From Streptomyces tendae (lineage in GTDB: Bacteria; Actinomycetota; Actinomycetes; Streptomycetales; Streptomycetaceae), in NCBI RefSeq assembly GCF_014650435.1, contig NZ_BMUY01000008.1:8285-72284 (forward strand): 64,000 nucleotides of DNA, given 5' to 3'. The first letter of the stretch is position 1, and every line of letters starts with the position of its first letter. Shown here piece after piece: positions 40,497 to 48,844 of the stretch. A program made the translations under genes and the position numbers. The notes under the pieces are model-generated. The model had not been told where the DNA came from. It made no database searches and was given only the letters and a program-made list of their open reading frames with translations.

Positions 40497-41789
40497 ATGG
40501 CTGTGCAGACTGCCGAAACCTCCACGAACCGCACCGACGGCACCGTCGACCTCGGCCCCGCCGCCGCGCTGAGCTGCCGGGAATGCGGCCACAGGGTTCC
40601 GCTCGGACCGGTCTTCGCCTGCGAAGAGTGTTTCGGCCCCCTCGAGATCGCCTACGACTTCTCGGACCACGACACCGAGGAACTGCGCAAGCGGATCGAA
40701 GCGGGCCCCGCGAACATCTGGCGCTACGCCCCCCTGCTGCCCGTCCCGGCCGACGTCGCGACCAAGCCGAACATCAACCCCGGCTGGACCAAGCTCGTCA
40801 AGGCCGACAACCTCGCCCGCGAGCTGGGCGTCACCGGCGGGCTGTACGTCAAGGACGACTCCGGCAACCCCACGCACTCCTTCAAGGACCGCGTCGTCGC
40901 CCAGGCCATCGAGGCCGCCCGCGCCTTCGGCTTCACCACCCTGTCCTGCTCCTCCACCGGCAACCTCGCCGGTGCCGTCGGTGCCGCCGCCGCCCGGGCC
41001 GGCTTCCGCTCCTGCGTGTTCATCCCGCACGACCTGGAGCAGGGCAAGGTCGTCATGGCCGCCGTCTACGGCGGTGAGCTGGTCGGCATCGAGGGCAACT
41101 ACGACGACGTGAACCGCTTCTGCTCCGAGCTGATCGGCGACCCGGCCGGCGAGGGCTGGGGCTTCGTCAACGTCAACCTGCGGCCGTACTACGCCGAGGG
41201 TTCCAAGACCCTCGCGTACGAGATCTGCGAGCAGCTCGGCTGGCAGCTGCCCGACCAGCTCGTCGTGCCGATCGCCTCCGGCTCCCAGCTGACGAAGATC
41301 GACAAGGGGCTCAAGGAGCTGATCGAGCTGGGCCTGGTCGAGGACAAGCCCTACAAGATCTTCGGTGCGCAGGCCGAGGGCTGCTCGCCGGTCTCCACGG
41401 CGTTCAAGGCCGGGCACGACGTGGTCCGCCCGCAGAAGCCCAACACCATCGCCAAGTCGCTGGCCATCGGCAACCCGGCCGACGGCCCCTACGTCCTCGA
41501 CATCGCCCGCCGCACCGGCGGCGCCGTGGAGGACGTGACCGACGAGCAGGTCGTGGACGCGATCAAGCTGCTCGCCCGCACGGAGGGCATCTTCGCGGAG
41601 ACGGCGGGCGGCGTGACGGTCGGCGTCACCAAGAAGCTGATCGAGAACGGGGTGCTCGACCCGTCGCTCACCACCGTCGTCCTCAACACCGGCGACGGCC
41701 TGAAGACCCTCGACGCGGTGGCCGGCACCGGTCTCACCGCCACCATCCGCCCGAACCTGGACTCCTTCCGAGAGGCTGGCCTCGCATGA
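40497..41789 (+). CDS. thrC: threonine synthase
   Basis: This 430-residue PLP enzyme has the lysine in NPTHSFKDR (about K130), the phosphate-binding CSSTGNLAGAVG, and the glycine-rich IASGSQLTK. An N-terminal zinc-ribbon-like CRECGH ... CEEC (27-45) is present, as in many class II threonine synthases. It converts O-phosphohomoserine to threonine in the cytoplasm. The ATG at 40497 overlies AAAGGG, 10 bases upstream. It is preceded by a SAM-I riboswitch and overlaps the sulfur carrier gene by four bases, an arrangement that links it to sulfur and methionine metabolism. Confidence 0.92.
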   Translation: MAVQTAETSTNRTDGTVDLGPAAALSCRECGHRVPLGPVFACEECFGPLEIAYDFSDHDTEELRKRIEAGPANIWRYAPLLPVPADVATKPNINPGWTKLVKADNLARELGVTGGLYVKDDSGNPTHSFKDRVVAQAIEAARAFGFTTLSCSSTGNLAGAVGAAAARAGFRSCVFIPHDLEQGKVVMAAVYGGELVGIEGNYDDVNRFCSELIGDPAGEGWGFVNVNLRPYYAEGSKTLAYEICEQLGWQLPDQLVVPIASGSQLTKIDKGLKELIELGLVEDKPYKIFGAQAEGCSPVSTAFKAGHDVVRPQKPNTIAKSLAIGNPADGPYVLDIARRTGGAVEDVTDEQVVDAIKLLARTEGIFAETAGGVTVGVTKKLIENGVLDPSLTTVVLNTGDGLKTLDAVAGTGLTATIRPNLDSFREAGLA

Positions 41790-42061
41790 GCGTGACCGTT
41801 CGCATCCCGACCATCCTGCGCACCTACACCGGCGGCAAGGCCGAGGTGAGCGCCGACGGGGCCAACCTCGGGGAGGTCATCTCCGACCTGGAGAAGAACC
41901 ACACCGGCATCGCCGCCCGCGTCCTGGACGACCAGGGCAAGCTGCGCCGCTTCGTCAACGTCTACGTCAACGACGACGACGTCCGCTTCGAGCAGGGCCT
42001 GGAGACCGCGACCCCGGACGGCGCGGGCGTCTCGATCATCCCGGCCGTCGCCGGCGGCTGA
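41786..42061 (+). CDS. cysO: CysO-like ubiquitin-fold sulfur carrier protein
   Basis: This 91-residue protein ends in the di-glycine tail VSIIPAVAGG that becomes a thiocarboxylate. It starts MSVTVRIPTILRTYTGGKAE and contains LRRFVNVYVNDDDVRFEQGL, very like mycobacterial CysO, which delivers sulfur to CysM for cysteine synthesis. Its start overlaps thrC by four bases (ATGA), so the two are translated together under one SAM-I riboswitch. No adjacent mec protease or cysM gene is present, unlike mycobacteria. It may donate sulfur to cysteine or to a homocysteine/methionine branch; which one is inference. Confidence 0.85.
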   Translation: MSVTVRIPTILRTYTGGKAEVSADGANLGEVISDLEKNHTGIAARVLDDQGKLRRFVNVYVNDDDVRFEQGLETATPDGAGVSIIPAVAGG

Positions 42062-42119
42062 CGCGGTCATCGGTCACCGATGCGGGACTGATCCACCGCA
42101 GATACACCTTGTAGTGCGT

Positions 42120-42154
42120 ATTGCCCTCTCCGTAAGAGAAACGGAGGGGGCAAT
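42120..42154 (+). terminator. terminator of the thrC-cysO operon
   Basis: A 14-bp stem (42120-42133 with 42141-42154, one G-U type pair) closes on a 7-base loop, 59 bases after the cysO stop. A smaller CATCGG-TCA-CCGATG hairpin (42068-42082) precedes it. Confidence 0.8.
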
Positions 42155-42159
42155 TCCAT

Positions 42160-42509
42160 GTGGTTGAGCGCGGTAGAGTTGGGGAACGCGCTCCCGATCG
42201 GCACAACGGGAACCGTTAATTCCTGCCGCCCGCCCGACAAGAAACAGCCAAAGTGCGAGCGTATTCTGCGGCTTTTGTTCCCTTTGCGTGACCCGACTTG
42301 ACCCGAATTCAGGCGAATTCTCGCTACATTCCGGACCGGGTGCGTCCAGATTTCTCGTCCGATTGACCTGTTGCAGACGGCAGTTGGACAGATACATTCA
42401 GCCGCGGTCGACGCGTTCCGGCGCACGCCCCCAGTCGTGAGGGGGCGAGGTCTGACCCGGGTCCGCGAAGTGCGGATCTGTGCAAGGGCCAGTAATAGGG
42501 GAGTTAGGC
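42160..42509 (+). promoter_or_regulatory. promoter and long leader of the cold-shock gene
   Basis: This gap of about 350 bases holds no convincing ORF and is AT-richer than its surroundings. TTGCAG (42371-42376) and TACATT (42393-42398), 16 bases apart, form a plausible promoter. Downstream is a leader of about 100 bases with hairpins GCCCCC/GGGGGC (about 42427-42446) and TCCGC/GCGGA (about 42463-42477). Long structured leaders are usual for cold-shock mRNAs. Confidence 0.5.
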
Positions 42510-42713
42510 ATGGCTCAGGGCACCGTCAAGTGGTTCAACGCGGAGAAGGGGTACGGCTTCATCGCGGTCGACGGTGGTGCGGATGTTTTCGTCCACTACA
42601 GCGCGATTCAGATGGACGGCTACCGCACCCTCGAAGAAGGCCAGCGGGTCGAGTTCGAGATCTCGCAGGGTCAGAAGGGCCCGCAGGCCGACATGGTTCG
42701 CCTCAGCGCCTGA
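42510..42713 (+). CDS. CspA-family cold-shock protein
   Basis: This 67-residue protein is a complete cold-shock domain with RNP1 KGYGFIAVD and RNP2 VFVHYSAI, starting MAQGTVKWFNAEKGYGF. It binds single-stranded nucleic acid as an RNA chaperone. An AGGGGAG site stands seven bases before the ATG. A strong terminator follows, so it is monocistronic. Streptomyces carry many paralogues; this one lies just upstream of groEL2, as I recall for SCO4295 (scoF group). Confidence 0.93.
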   Translation: MAQGTVKWFNAEKGYGFIAVDGGADVFVHYSAIQMDGYRTLEEGQRVEFEISQGQKGPQADMVRLSA

Positions 42714-42745
42714 GACGCGCGGCCACCGCAGCACCCGGTCTTCAT

Positions 42746-42783
42746 CCGAAGGGCCCGTACCTCCAGGGGTACGGGCCCTTCGG
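42746..42783 (+). terminator. terminator of the cold-shock gene
   Basis: A perfect 16-bp stem (42746-42761 with 42768-42783) with loop TCCAGG, about 30 bases after the stop. Confidence 0.88.
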
Positions 42784-42851
42784 CCTGCACGGACGCCCGT
42801 CGTTCCCCTGTTCGCGGGCGGCTGACGGCAGGACCCGATCCCCGAGAGGCG

Positions 42852-42896
42852 CTTGCACTCGACCATGCCGAGTGCTAATCATTGGCGTTAGCACTC
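42852..42896 (+). promoter_or_regulatory. CIRCE (HrcA) operator and groEL promoter
   Basis: Three half-sites are CTTGCACTC (42852-42860), GAGTGCTAA (42870-42878) and TTAGCACTC (42888-42896), each separated by nine bases. The first two match CIRCE (TTAGCACTC-N9-GAGTGCTAA) with two mismatches in the left arm. The second and third make a perfect reversed dyad. TTGCAC at 42853 also serves as a likely -35. HrcA should repress groEL here until heat shock. Confidence 0.88.
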
Positions 42897-43040
42897 TGAA
42901 GGTGAGAGTGACAACGAAGGACCGGGTCGGTGAGGCCCGCGGGCCGGGTGGGGAAGGAACCACAAGGTCGGCGAGCCGTCCGTCGCGGGCGCGGGCGCGG
43001 TCCGAAGGAATCACCCCCAGTCCTGGAGGGACCACTTCAC

Positions 43041-44666
43041 ATGGCCAAGATCATCGCGTTCGACGAGGAGGCGCGGCGCGGCCTCGAGCGCGGCATGAAC
43101 CAGCTCGCGGACGCCGTCAAGGTGACGCTCGGCCCCAAGGGCCGCAACGTCGTCCTCGAGAAGAAGTGGGGCGCCCCCACGATCACCAACGATGGTGTCT
43201 CCATCGCCAAGGAGATCGAGCTCGAGGACCCGTACGAGAAGATCGGCGCCGAGCTGGTCAAGGAAGTCGCCAAGAAGACGGACGACGTCGCCGGTGACGG
43301 TACGACCACCGCGACCGTCCTCGCCCAGGCCCTGGTCAAGGAAGGCCTGCGCAACGTCGCGGCCGGCGCCAACCCGATGGCCCTCAAGCGCGGTATCGAG
43401 AAGGCCGTCGAGGCCGTCTCCGCCGCCCTGCTCGAGCAGGCCAAGGACGTCGAGACCAAGGAGCAGATCGCCTCCACGGCCTCCATCTCCGCCGCCGACA
43501 CCCAGATCGGCGAGCTCATCGCCGAGGCCATGGACAAGGTCGGCAAGGAAGGCGTCATCACCGTCGAGGAGTCCCAGACCTTCGGTCTGGAGCTGGAGCT
43601 CACCGAGGGTATGCGCTTCGACAAGGGCTACATCTCGGCGTACTTCGCCACCGACATGGAGCGTATGGAGGCGTCGCTCGACGACCCGTACATCCTGATC
43701 GCTAACTCCAAGATCGGCAACGTCAAGGACCTGCTGCCGCTCCTGGAGAAGGTCATGCAGTCGGGCAAGCCGCTGCTGATCATCGCCGAGGACGTCGAGG
43801 GCGAGGCCCTGTCGACCCTGGTCGTCAACAAGATCCGCGGCACCTTCAAGTCCGTCGCCGTCAAGGCCCCGGGCTTCGGCGACCGCCGCAAGGCCATGCT
43901 CGGCGACATCGCCATCCTCACGGGCGGCGAGGTCATCTCCGAGGAGGTCGGCCTCAAGCTCGAGAACGCCACGCTGGACCTGCTGGGCAGCGCGCGCAAG
44001 GTCGTCATCACCAAGGACGAGACCACGATCGTGGACGGCGCCGGCTCGGCCGACCAGGTCCAGGGCCGGGTCAACCAGATCCGCGCCGAGATCGAGAACA
44101 GCGACTCGGACTACGACCGCGAGAAGCTCCAGGAGCGCCTGGCGAAGCTGGCCGGCGGCGTGGCCGTCATCAAGGCCGGTGCCGCCACCGAGGTCGAGCT
44201 CAAGGAGCGCAAGCACCGCATCGAGGACGCCGTTCGCAACGCGAAGGCGGCCGTCGAGGAGGGCATCGTCGCCGGTGGTGGCGTGGCCCTGCTCCAGGCC
44301 TCCCAGGTCTTCGAGAAGCTGGAGCTGTCGGGTGACGAGGCGACCGGCGCCAACGCCGTGAAGCTCGCCCTGGAGGCCCCGCTGAAGCAGATCGCCGTCA
44401 ACGGCGGTCTCGAGGGCGGCGTCGTCGTGGAGAAGGTCCGCAACCTGACCGTCGGCCACGGCCTGAACGCCGCCTCCGGTGAGTACGTCGACATGATCGC
44501 CGAGGGCATCATCGACCCGGCGAAGGTGACCCGCTCTGCCCTGCAGAACGCCGCCTCCATCGCCGCGCTGTTCCTCACCACCGAGGCCGTCATCGCCGAC
44601 AAGCCCGAGAAGGCCGCTCCGGCGGGCGCCCCGGGCGGCATGCCGGGCGGTGACATGGACTTCTGA
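43041..44666 (+). CDS. groEL2: chaperonin GroEL (GroEL2)
   Basis: This 541-residue Hsp60 starts MAKIIAFDEEARRGLERGMN. It contains ATP-binding GPKGRNVVLEKKWGAP and GDGTTTATVLAQAL, with VAGGGVALLQA and the C-terminal GGMPGGDMDF. It folds proteins as a tetradecamer with GroES. No groES is adjacent, so this is the stand-alone groEL2 copy rather than the groES-groEL1 operon; its C terminus is Gly/Met-rich like canonical GroEL. It is controlled by HrcA/CIRCE and followed by a strong terminator. GGAGGGACC precedes ATG 43041. Confidence 0.96.
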   Translation: MAKIIAFDEEARRGLERGMNQLADAVKVTLGPKGRNVVLEKKWGAPTITNDGVSIAKEIELEDPYEKIGAELVKEVAKKTDDVAGDGTTTATVLAQALVKEGLRNVAAGANPMALKRGIEKAVEAVSAALLEQAKDVETKEQIASTASISAADTQIGELIAEAMDKVGKEGVITVEESQTFGLELELTEGMRFDKGYISAYFATDMERMEASLDDPYILIANSKIGNVKDLLPLLEKVMQSGKPLLIIAEDVEGEALSTLVVNKIRGTFKSVAVKAPGFGDRRKAMLGDIAILTGGEVISEEVGLKLENATLDLLGSARKVVITKDETTIVDGAGSADQVQGRVNQIRAEIENSDSDYDREKLQERLAKLAGGVAVIKAGAATEVELKERKHRIEDAVRNAKAAVEEGIVAGGGVALLQASQVFEKLELSGDEATGANAVKLALEAPLKQIAVNGGLEGGVVVEKVRNLTVGHGLNAASGEYVDMIAEGIIDPAKVTRSALQNAASIAALFLTTEAVIADKPEKAAPAGAPGGMPGGDMDF

Positions 44667-44704
44667 TCGACCGGTTCCGGTTGATCGACCGTCCAGTACG
44701 GACC

Positions 44705-44740
44705 GAGGGCGGCACTCCCCGCGAGGGGGGTGCCGCCCTC
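44705..44740 (+). terminator. terminator after groEL2
   Basis: A 16-bp stem with one wobble pair (44705-44720 with 44725-44740) and loop GCGA, about 40 bases after the groEL2 stop. Confidence 0.88.
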
Positions 44741-44900
44741 GGGCGTGTCCGTCCCCCGCCCACCCCTCGCCCCCGTCCGCTATGGCCCGGGTCACATCGG
44801 GGCGCCGGGCGGAATGGTACGGCGGGGCGGCCCCGTTCCCGTTGGAGCGTGTTGCATGCGTGCGCACATACCGACCGGTACCCACCTCAGGAGCCCCCAC

Positions 44901-46031
44901 GTGACCGTCACCCCCGCCGAGGCCGCCACCCGCGCCGCCCAACTCCTCGCCCGCCCGGCCACGATCAACGGCCTCACCGTGCCCAACCGCATCGCGATGG
45001 CGCCGATGACCCGCATGTTCTCCCCCGGCGGCGTCCCCGGCGAGGACGTGGTGTCGTACTACTCCCGCCGCGCCGCCGCCGGCGTCGGACTGATCGTCAC
45101 CGAGGGCACCTACGTCGGCCACGAGTCGGCCGGACTGAGCGACCGCGTCCCGCGCTTCCACGGCGAGGAGCAGCTCGCCGGATGGGCGAAGGTCGCCGAG
45201 GCGGTGCACGCGGGAGGCGGCACGATCGTGCCGCAGCTGTGGCACATCGGCATGGTCCGCAAGGCCGGGGACCAGCCCTTCCCGGACGCCCCCGCCGTCG
45301 GCCCGTCCGGCCTGCGCATCGGCGAGGACGAGCCCACCGGCACCGCGATGACCCAGCGCGACCTGGACGACGTCATCGGTGCCTTCGCCGAGTCCGCCGC
45401 GGCCGCCGAGCGCATCGGCTTCGACGGCGTGGAGATCCACGGCGCCCACGGATACCTCGTAGACCAGTTCCTGTGGTCCGGCACCAACCGCCGCACCGAC
45501 GCCTACGGCGGCGACCCCGTGTCCCGGACCAGGTTCGCCGCCGAGATCGTGGCCGCCGTACGGGAGACGGTCTCCCCGGACTTCCCCGTGATCTTCCGCT
45601 ACTCCCAGTGGAAGCAGGAGGCGTACGACGCCCGCCTCGCCGAGACGCCCGAGGAGCTGGAGGCCATCCTCTCCCCGCTCGCCTCGGCCGGTGTCGACGC
45701 CTTCCACGCCTCCACCCGCCGCTACTGGCTCCCCGAGTTCGAGGACTCCGACCTCAACCTCGCCGGCTGGACCAAGAAGCTCACCGGCAAGACCGCCATC
45801 ACCGTCGGCTCGGTCGGCCTCGACGGCGACTTCAACCGGGCCTTCCAGGGCGAGGGCGCCCCCGTCCGCGGCCTCGACAACCTCCTCGACCGCATGGAAC
45901 GCGACGAGTTCGACCTGGTCGCCGTCGGCCGCGCGCTGCTCCAGGACCCGCAGTGGGCCGAGAAGGTCCTCACCGGCCGCTTCGACGAACTCGCCCCGTA
46001 CGACGCGGCATCGCTGAAGACCCTCAGCTGA
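44901..46031 (+). CDS. NADH:flavin oxidoreductase (Old Yellow Enzyme family)
   Basis: This 376-residue TIM-barrel flavoenzyme has VPNRIAMAPMTRMFSPGGVP, LIVTEGTYVGHESAG, PQLWHIG, the catalytic region GFDGVEIHGAHGYLVDQFL with NRRTDAYGG, and the phosphate-binding DLVAVGRALLQDPQWAEKV. It reduces activated C=C bonds with FMN and NAD(P)H in the cytoplasm. GTG 44901 has AGGAG nine bases upstream; longer frames exist but lack conservation. It stands alone between groEL2 and the esterase gene. Confidence 0.88.
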   Translation: MTVTPAEAATRAAQLLARPATINGLTVPNRIAMAPMTRMFSPGGVPGEDVVSYYSRRAAAGVGLIVTEGTYVGHESAGLSDRVPRFHGEEQLAGWAKVAEAVHAGGGTIVPQLWHIGMVRKAGDQPFPDAPAVGPSGLRIGEDEPTGTAMTQRDLDDVIGAFAESAAAAERIGFDGVEIHGAHGYLVDQFLWSGTNRRTDAYGGDPVSRTRFAAEIVAAVRETVSPDFPVIFRYSQWKQEAYDARLAETPEELEAILSPLASAGVDAFHASTRRYWLPEFEDSDLNLAGWTKKLTGKTAITVGSVGLDGDFNRAFQGEGAPVRGLDNLLDRMERDEFDLVAVGRALLQDPQWAEKVLTGRFDELAPYDAASLKTLS

Positions 46032-46064
46032 GCGCGGTGCGCACCACGGCGTAGGGTCCGGAGG

Positions 46065-47606
46065 ATGACGATCCCTGGATCTGCCGAGTCAGTGGAACCC
46101 GTGGTGCGCACCTCCTCCGGCGCGGTGCGCGGCCGGACCGAGGACGGCCTGACCGTCTTCCGCGGCATTCCCTTCGCCCAACCCCCGGTGGGGGACGCCC
46201 GCTTCGCCGCCCCGCGCCGCCCCCGCCCCTGGGACGGCGTGCGCGACGCCCATGCCTTCGGCCCGCCGCCCCCGCAGGACCTCGGCGTCGCGGGTGCCAC
46301 CGGCCTCCCGGACGTCCCCGAGGGCGACGACTGGCTCACGGTCAACGTCTGGACCCCCGCACCGGACCCGGCCGCCCACCGTCCGGTCATGGTCTGGATC
46401 CACGGCGGCGCCTACAAGATGGGCCACTCCGGCAGCCCCGCCTACGACGCCCGCCGCATAGCCGCCGACGGCGACCTCGTCGTCGTCACCCTCAACTACC
46501 GCCTGGGCATGGAGGGATTCGCCCACATCGAGGGCGCCCCCGCCAACCGGGGCCTGCTCGACCAGATCGCGGCGCTGGTCTGGGTGCAGGAGAACATCGC
46601 CGGGTTCGGCGGCGACCCCCACCGGGTCACCGTCTTCGGCGAGTCGGCCGGCGCCGGTTCCGTGGCCGCCCTGCTCGCCATGCCCCGAGCGGCCGGGCTC
46701 TTCCGGCGGGCCGTCGCCCAGAGCGTGCCGGGCACGTTCTTCTCCACCGCCCTCGCCGCCGACATCGGCACCGCCCTCGCCGCCGAGCTGGGCCTGCGCC
46801 CGACCGTCGAAGACCTCTCGGAGGTCACGCCGGACCAGCTCGTCAAGGCGGGCCAGGCCCTCGCCCCGAAGATGCCGGGCAACGTCCCCCGCTGGGGCCA
46901 GGCGGCGCCCACGGTCACCCCGTACGCGCCCGTCGTGGACGGCGAGTTCCTGCCCGTCGCGCCCTGGCGGGCGCTCGCCTCCGGCGCGGCCCGCGACGTC
47001 GAGCTGATCGCCGGTCACAACCGCGACGAGAACCGCCTGTTCACCGCCATGGCGGGCAAGCTCGGCGAGATCGGCGAGGACCGCGCGAGCGCCGCGCTGC
47101 GCCTGTACGCCCCGGGTGGCGAGGCCGCCTACCGCGCCGCGTTCCCGGACGCGTCGGCCAACGATCTCTACGAACGCGTCCAGACCGACTGGCTGTTCGC
47201 GATGCCGTCCCTGCACCTGGCCGAGGCCCAGCTCGCGGGCGGCGGCCGGGCCCACGTCTACGAACTCACCTGGCCCGCGCCCGCCTTCGACGGCGCCCTG
47301 GGCGCCTGTCACGCCCTGGACATCCCGCTCCTCTTCGGCACCTTCCAGGAAAGCCTCGCGCTGCTCCAGTTCGGTGGCGCGGAGCCGTCCGCGGAGGCGC
47401 TGGCCCTGTCGTCCCGCTTCCGCGCCGCCTGGACGGCCTTCGCCCGCACCGGTGACCCGGGCTGGCCCGCGTACGACACGCAGCGGCGCCTGGTCCAGGT
47501 CCTGGATGCCGAGCCGACGGTCGCGCCGTACCCGGAGGAGACCTCCCGGCGCCTCTGGGAGGGGCACGAGTTCACGGCGCTGCCGCTGGTCGGACCGGAG
47601 GCGTGA
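46065..47606 (+). CDS. type B carboxylesterase
   Basis: This 513-residue alpha/beta hydrolase has FRGIPFAQPPVGDARFAAPR, oxyanion hole VMVWIHGGAYKMG, the nucleophile elbow TVFGESAGAGSVAA (Ser about 194), AGHNRDENRLF for the acid residue and GACHALDIPLLFGTF for the catalytic His. It hydrolyses esters, perhaps aryl or alkyl carboxylesters. No signal peptide is seen, so it is intracellular. The stop overlaps the start of the next gene (GTGATG), so the two are likely co-translated. Confidence 0.9.
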   Translation: MTIPGSAESVEPVVRTSSGAVRGRTEDGLTVFRGIPFAQPPVGDARFAAPRRPRPWDGVRDAHAFGPPPPQDLGVAGATGLPDVPEGDDWLTVNVWTPAPDPAAHRPVMVWIHGGAYKMGHSGSPAYDARRIAADGDLVVVTLNYRLGMEGFAHIEGAPANRGLLDQIAALVWVQENIAGFGGDPHRVTVFGESAGAGSVAALLAMPRAAGLFRRAVAQSVPGTFFSTALAADIGTALAAELGLRPTVEDLSEVTPDQLVKAGQALAPKMPGNVPRWGQAAPTVTPYAPVVDGEFLPVAPWRALASGAARDVELIAGHNRDENRLFTAMAGKLGEIGEDRASAALRLYAPGGEAAYRAAFPDASANDLYERVQTDWLFAMPSLHLAEAQLAGGGRAHVYELTWPAPAFDGALGACHALDIPLLFGTFQESLALLQFGGAEPSAEALALSSRFRAAWTAFARTGDPGWPAYDTQRRLVQVLDAEPTVAPYPEETSRRLWEGHEFTALPLVGPEA

Positions 47607-48127
47607 TGTCCCTGGGACCGCTGGAACTGACCGACGGCCGTTGGCGAGTCGGGGACGCCACACGGCCCGACACCCACTGGGTGGAGTTTCGCCCGGAAGG
47701 GCTCCACCAGCACGAGCCGGACTCCGAGGGGCAGTTGGTCCCGTGGTCCAGGATCATGAACGGCATCAGGATCACCTGGGGCAAGCACCCCTGGGACACG
47801 AACAACAGGGGCCTGTACACGCTGAGGGGCATGGTCGCCACGCGTGACGGCGGCTGGTTGCACATGACGCTGCGCCACCCCTACGAGGATCACCAACTGC
47901 GCTTCGACCAGCACGCGCGCCCTTACCGGGCGGTTGACGCGCTCCGCCTCGAGGCCCTGCTGCGGCAGCTCACCGATGAGGGGAAGCTCCAGCTCCTCGG
48001 TGATCCGGACTGGGTGGGGCGTGCCGCGGCGCACCTGGCCGACGGGGAGAACCGTCGGATCACCAGCCGTTCGCTGCGGCAGGCGGTGGCGGAGGCCCTG
48101 GCGGCGGCCGGCCCCGTCGGCCCCTGA
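47606..48127 (+). CDS. hypothetical protein coupled to the esterase
   Basis: This 173-residue soluble protein starts GPLELTDGRWRVGDATRPDT and contains WGKHPWDTNNRGLYTLRGMV, RHPYEDHQLRFDQHARPYRA and a helical C terminus. I do not recognise the family. Its ATG (47606) is the last base of the esterase stop codon, and GTG 47603 overlaps more. Coupling suggests a joint role with the esterase, but the composition gives no clue. It converges with the TetR gene after four bases. Confidence 0.7.
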   Translation: MSLGPLELTDGRWRVGDATRPDTHWVEFRPEGLHQHEPDSEGQLVPWSRIMNGIRITWGKHPWDTNNRGLYTLRGMVATRDGGWLHMTLRHPYEDHQLRFDQHARPYRAVDALRLEALLRQLTDEGKLQLLGDPDWVGRAAAHLADGENRRITSRSLRQAVAEALAAAGPVGP

Positions 48128-48131
48128 CGGA

Positions 48132-48740
48132 TCACGCGGGCGGCCAGGCGCGCAGGGCCGTGTCGGCCACCCGCTGGAGGTCTTCCCGGGTGGCGCCGCC
48201 GGTGGCCTGCACGGAGATGCCGTTGGCGAACGTCATGAGGTAGCGGGCGATGTGCAGGGGGTCCGTGCCGGGCGGCAGGTCGCCGTCGTCGACGGCCTGC
48301 CGGAACCGGTCGCGGAGTTGGGCGACGCCCGCTTCGCGCCAGTCGGCCAGCAGGTCACGGGCGGAGCGCCCGGTCTCGCCGGCGGCGAGTGAGCCCTGGA
48401 CGCCCAGGCAGCCGGACGGGCAGTCGGGGCGGGTGCTGACCTGGACGGCGCCCTTCAGGAACGCGGTCGCCACCTCGCGTGCGGTCGGTTCCCGCAGGGC
48501 GCGGGCGACGTAGGAGGCGGGGCCCTCCTCGTAGCGTTCGAGCGCCTTGCGGAACAGGTCCTCCTTGTTGCCGAAGGCCGCGTACATGCTGGTGCGGGTG
48601 ATGCCCATGGCGCCGGTCAGGTCGGTGAGGCTGGCGCCCTCGTAGCCCTGCTCCCAGAAGACCCGCATGGCCTTCTCCAGCGCCTCGTCGGCGTCGAAGC
48701 CCCTCGGCCGGCCGATCGGCCCCTTCTGTCGCGTCTCCAT
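48132..48740 (-). CDS. TetR-family regulator (TetR_C_16/AcrR type)
   Basis: This 202-residue regulator has the HTH DEALEKAMRVFWEQGYEGAS with GITRTSMYAAFGNKEDLFRK. The ligand domain contains a Cys pair (RPDCPSGCLGVQ), typical of the group that senses electrophiles or fatty acids. It diverges from the short-chain dehydrogenase gene. The palindromes at 48759-48776 and 48797-48810 are probably its operators, so it should repress itself and the dehydrogenase. Confidence 0.88.
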   Translation of the reverse strand: METRQKGPIGRPRGFDADEALEKAMRVFWEQGYEGASLTDLTGAMGITRTSMYAAFGNKEDLFRKALERYEEGPASYVARALREPTAREVATAFLKGAVQVSTRPDCPSGCLGVQGSLAAGETGRSARDLLADWREAGVAQLRDRFRQAVDDGDLPPGTDPLHIARYLMTFANGISVQATGGATREDLQRVADTALRAWPPA

Positions 48741-48758
48741 GGCGTCAGTCTACTCCTT

Positions 48759-48810
48759 CCGTATCGATCGGTACGGATGTGTTACGGTCGCATTCAGTAC
48801 CGATCGGTAC
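48759..48810. promoter_or_regulatory. paired TetR operators with GATCGGTAC core
   Basis: CCGTATCGATCGGTACGG (48759-48776, one imperfect pair) and the perfect palindrome GTACCGATCGGTAC (48797-48810) lie in the 104-bp divergent gap. The shared core argues for one dimeric regulator binding twice. Confidence 0.75.
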
Positions 48811-48844
48811 CGAAGTTTGCGGAACCTTGCGGAGGTCTTTCACC

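Noticed and set aside
43011..45707. 898-codon frame antisense to groEL2
   Set aside because: It mirrors the groEL2 coding frame and the next gene, and has no recognisable domains.
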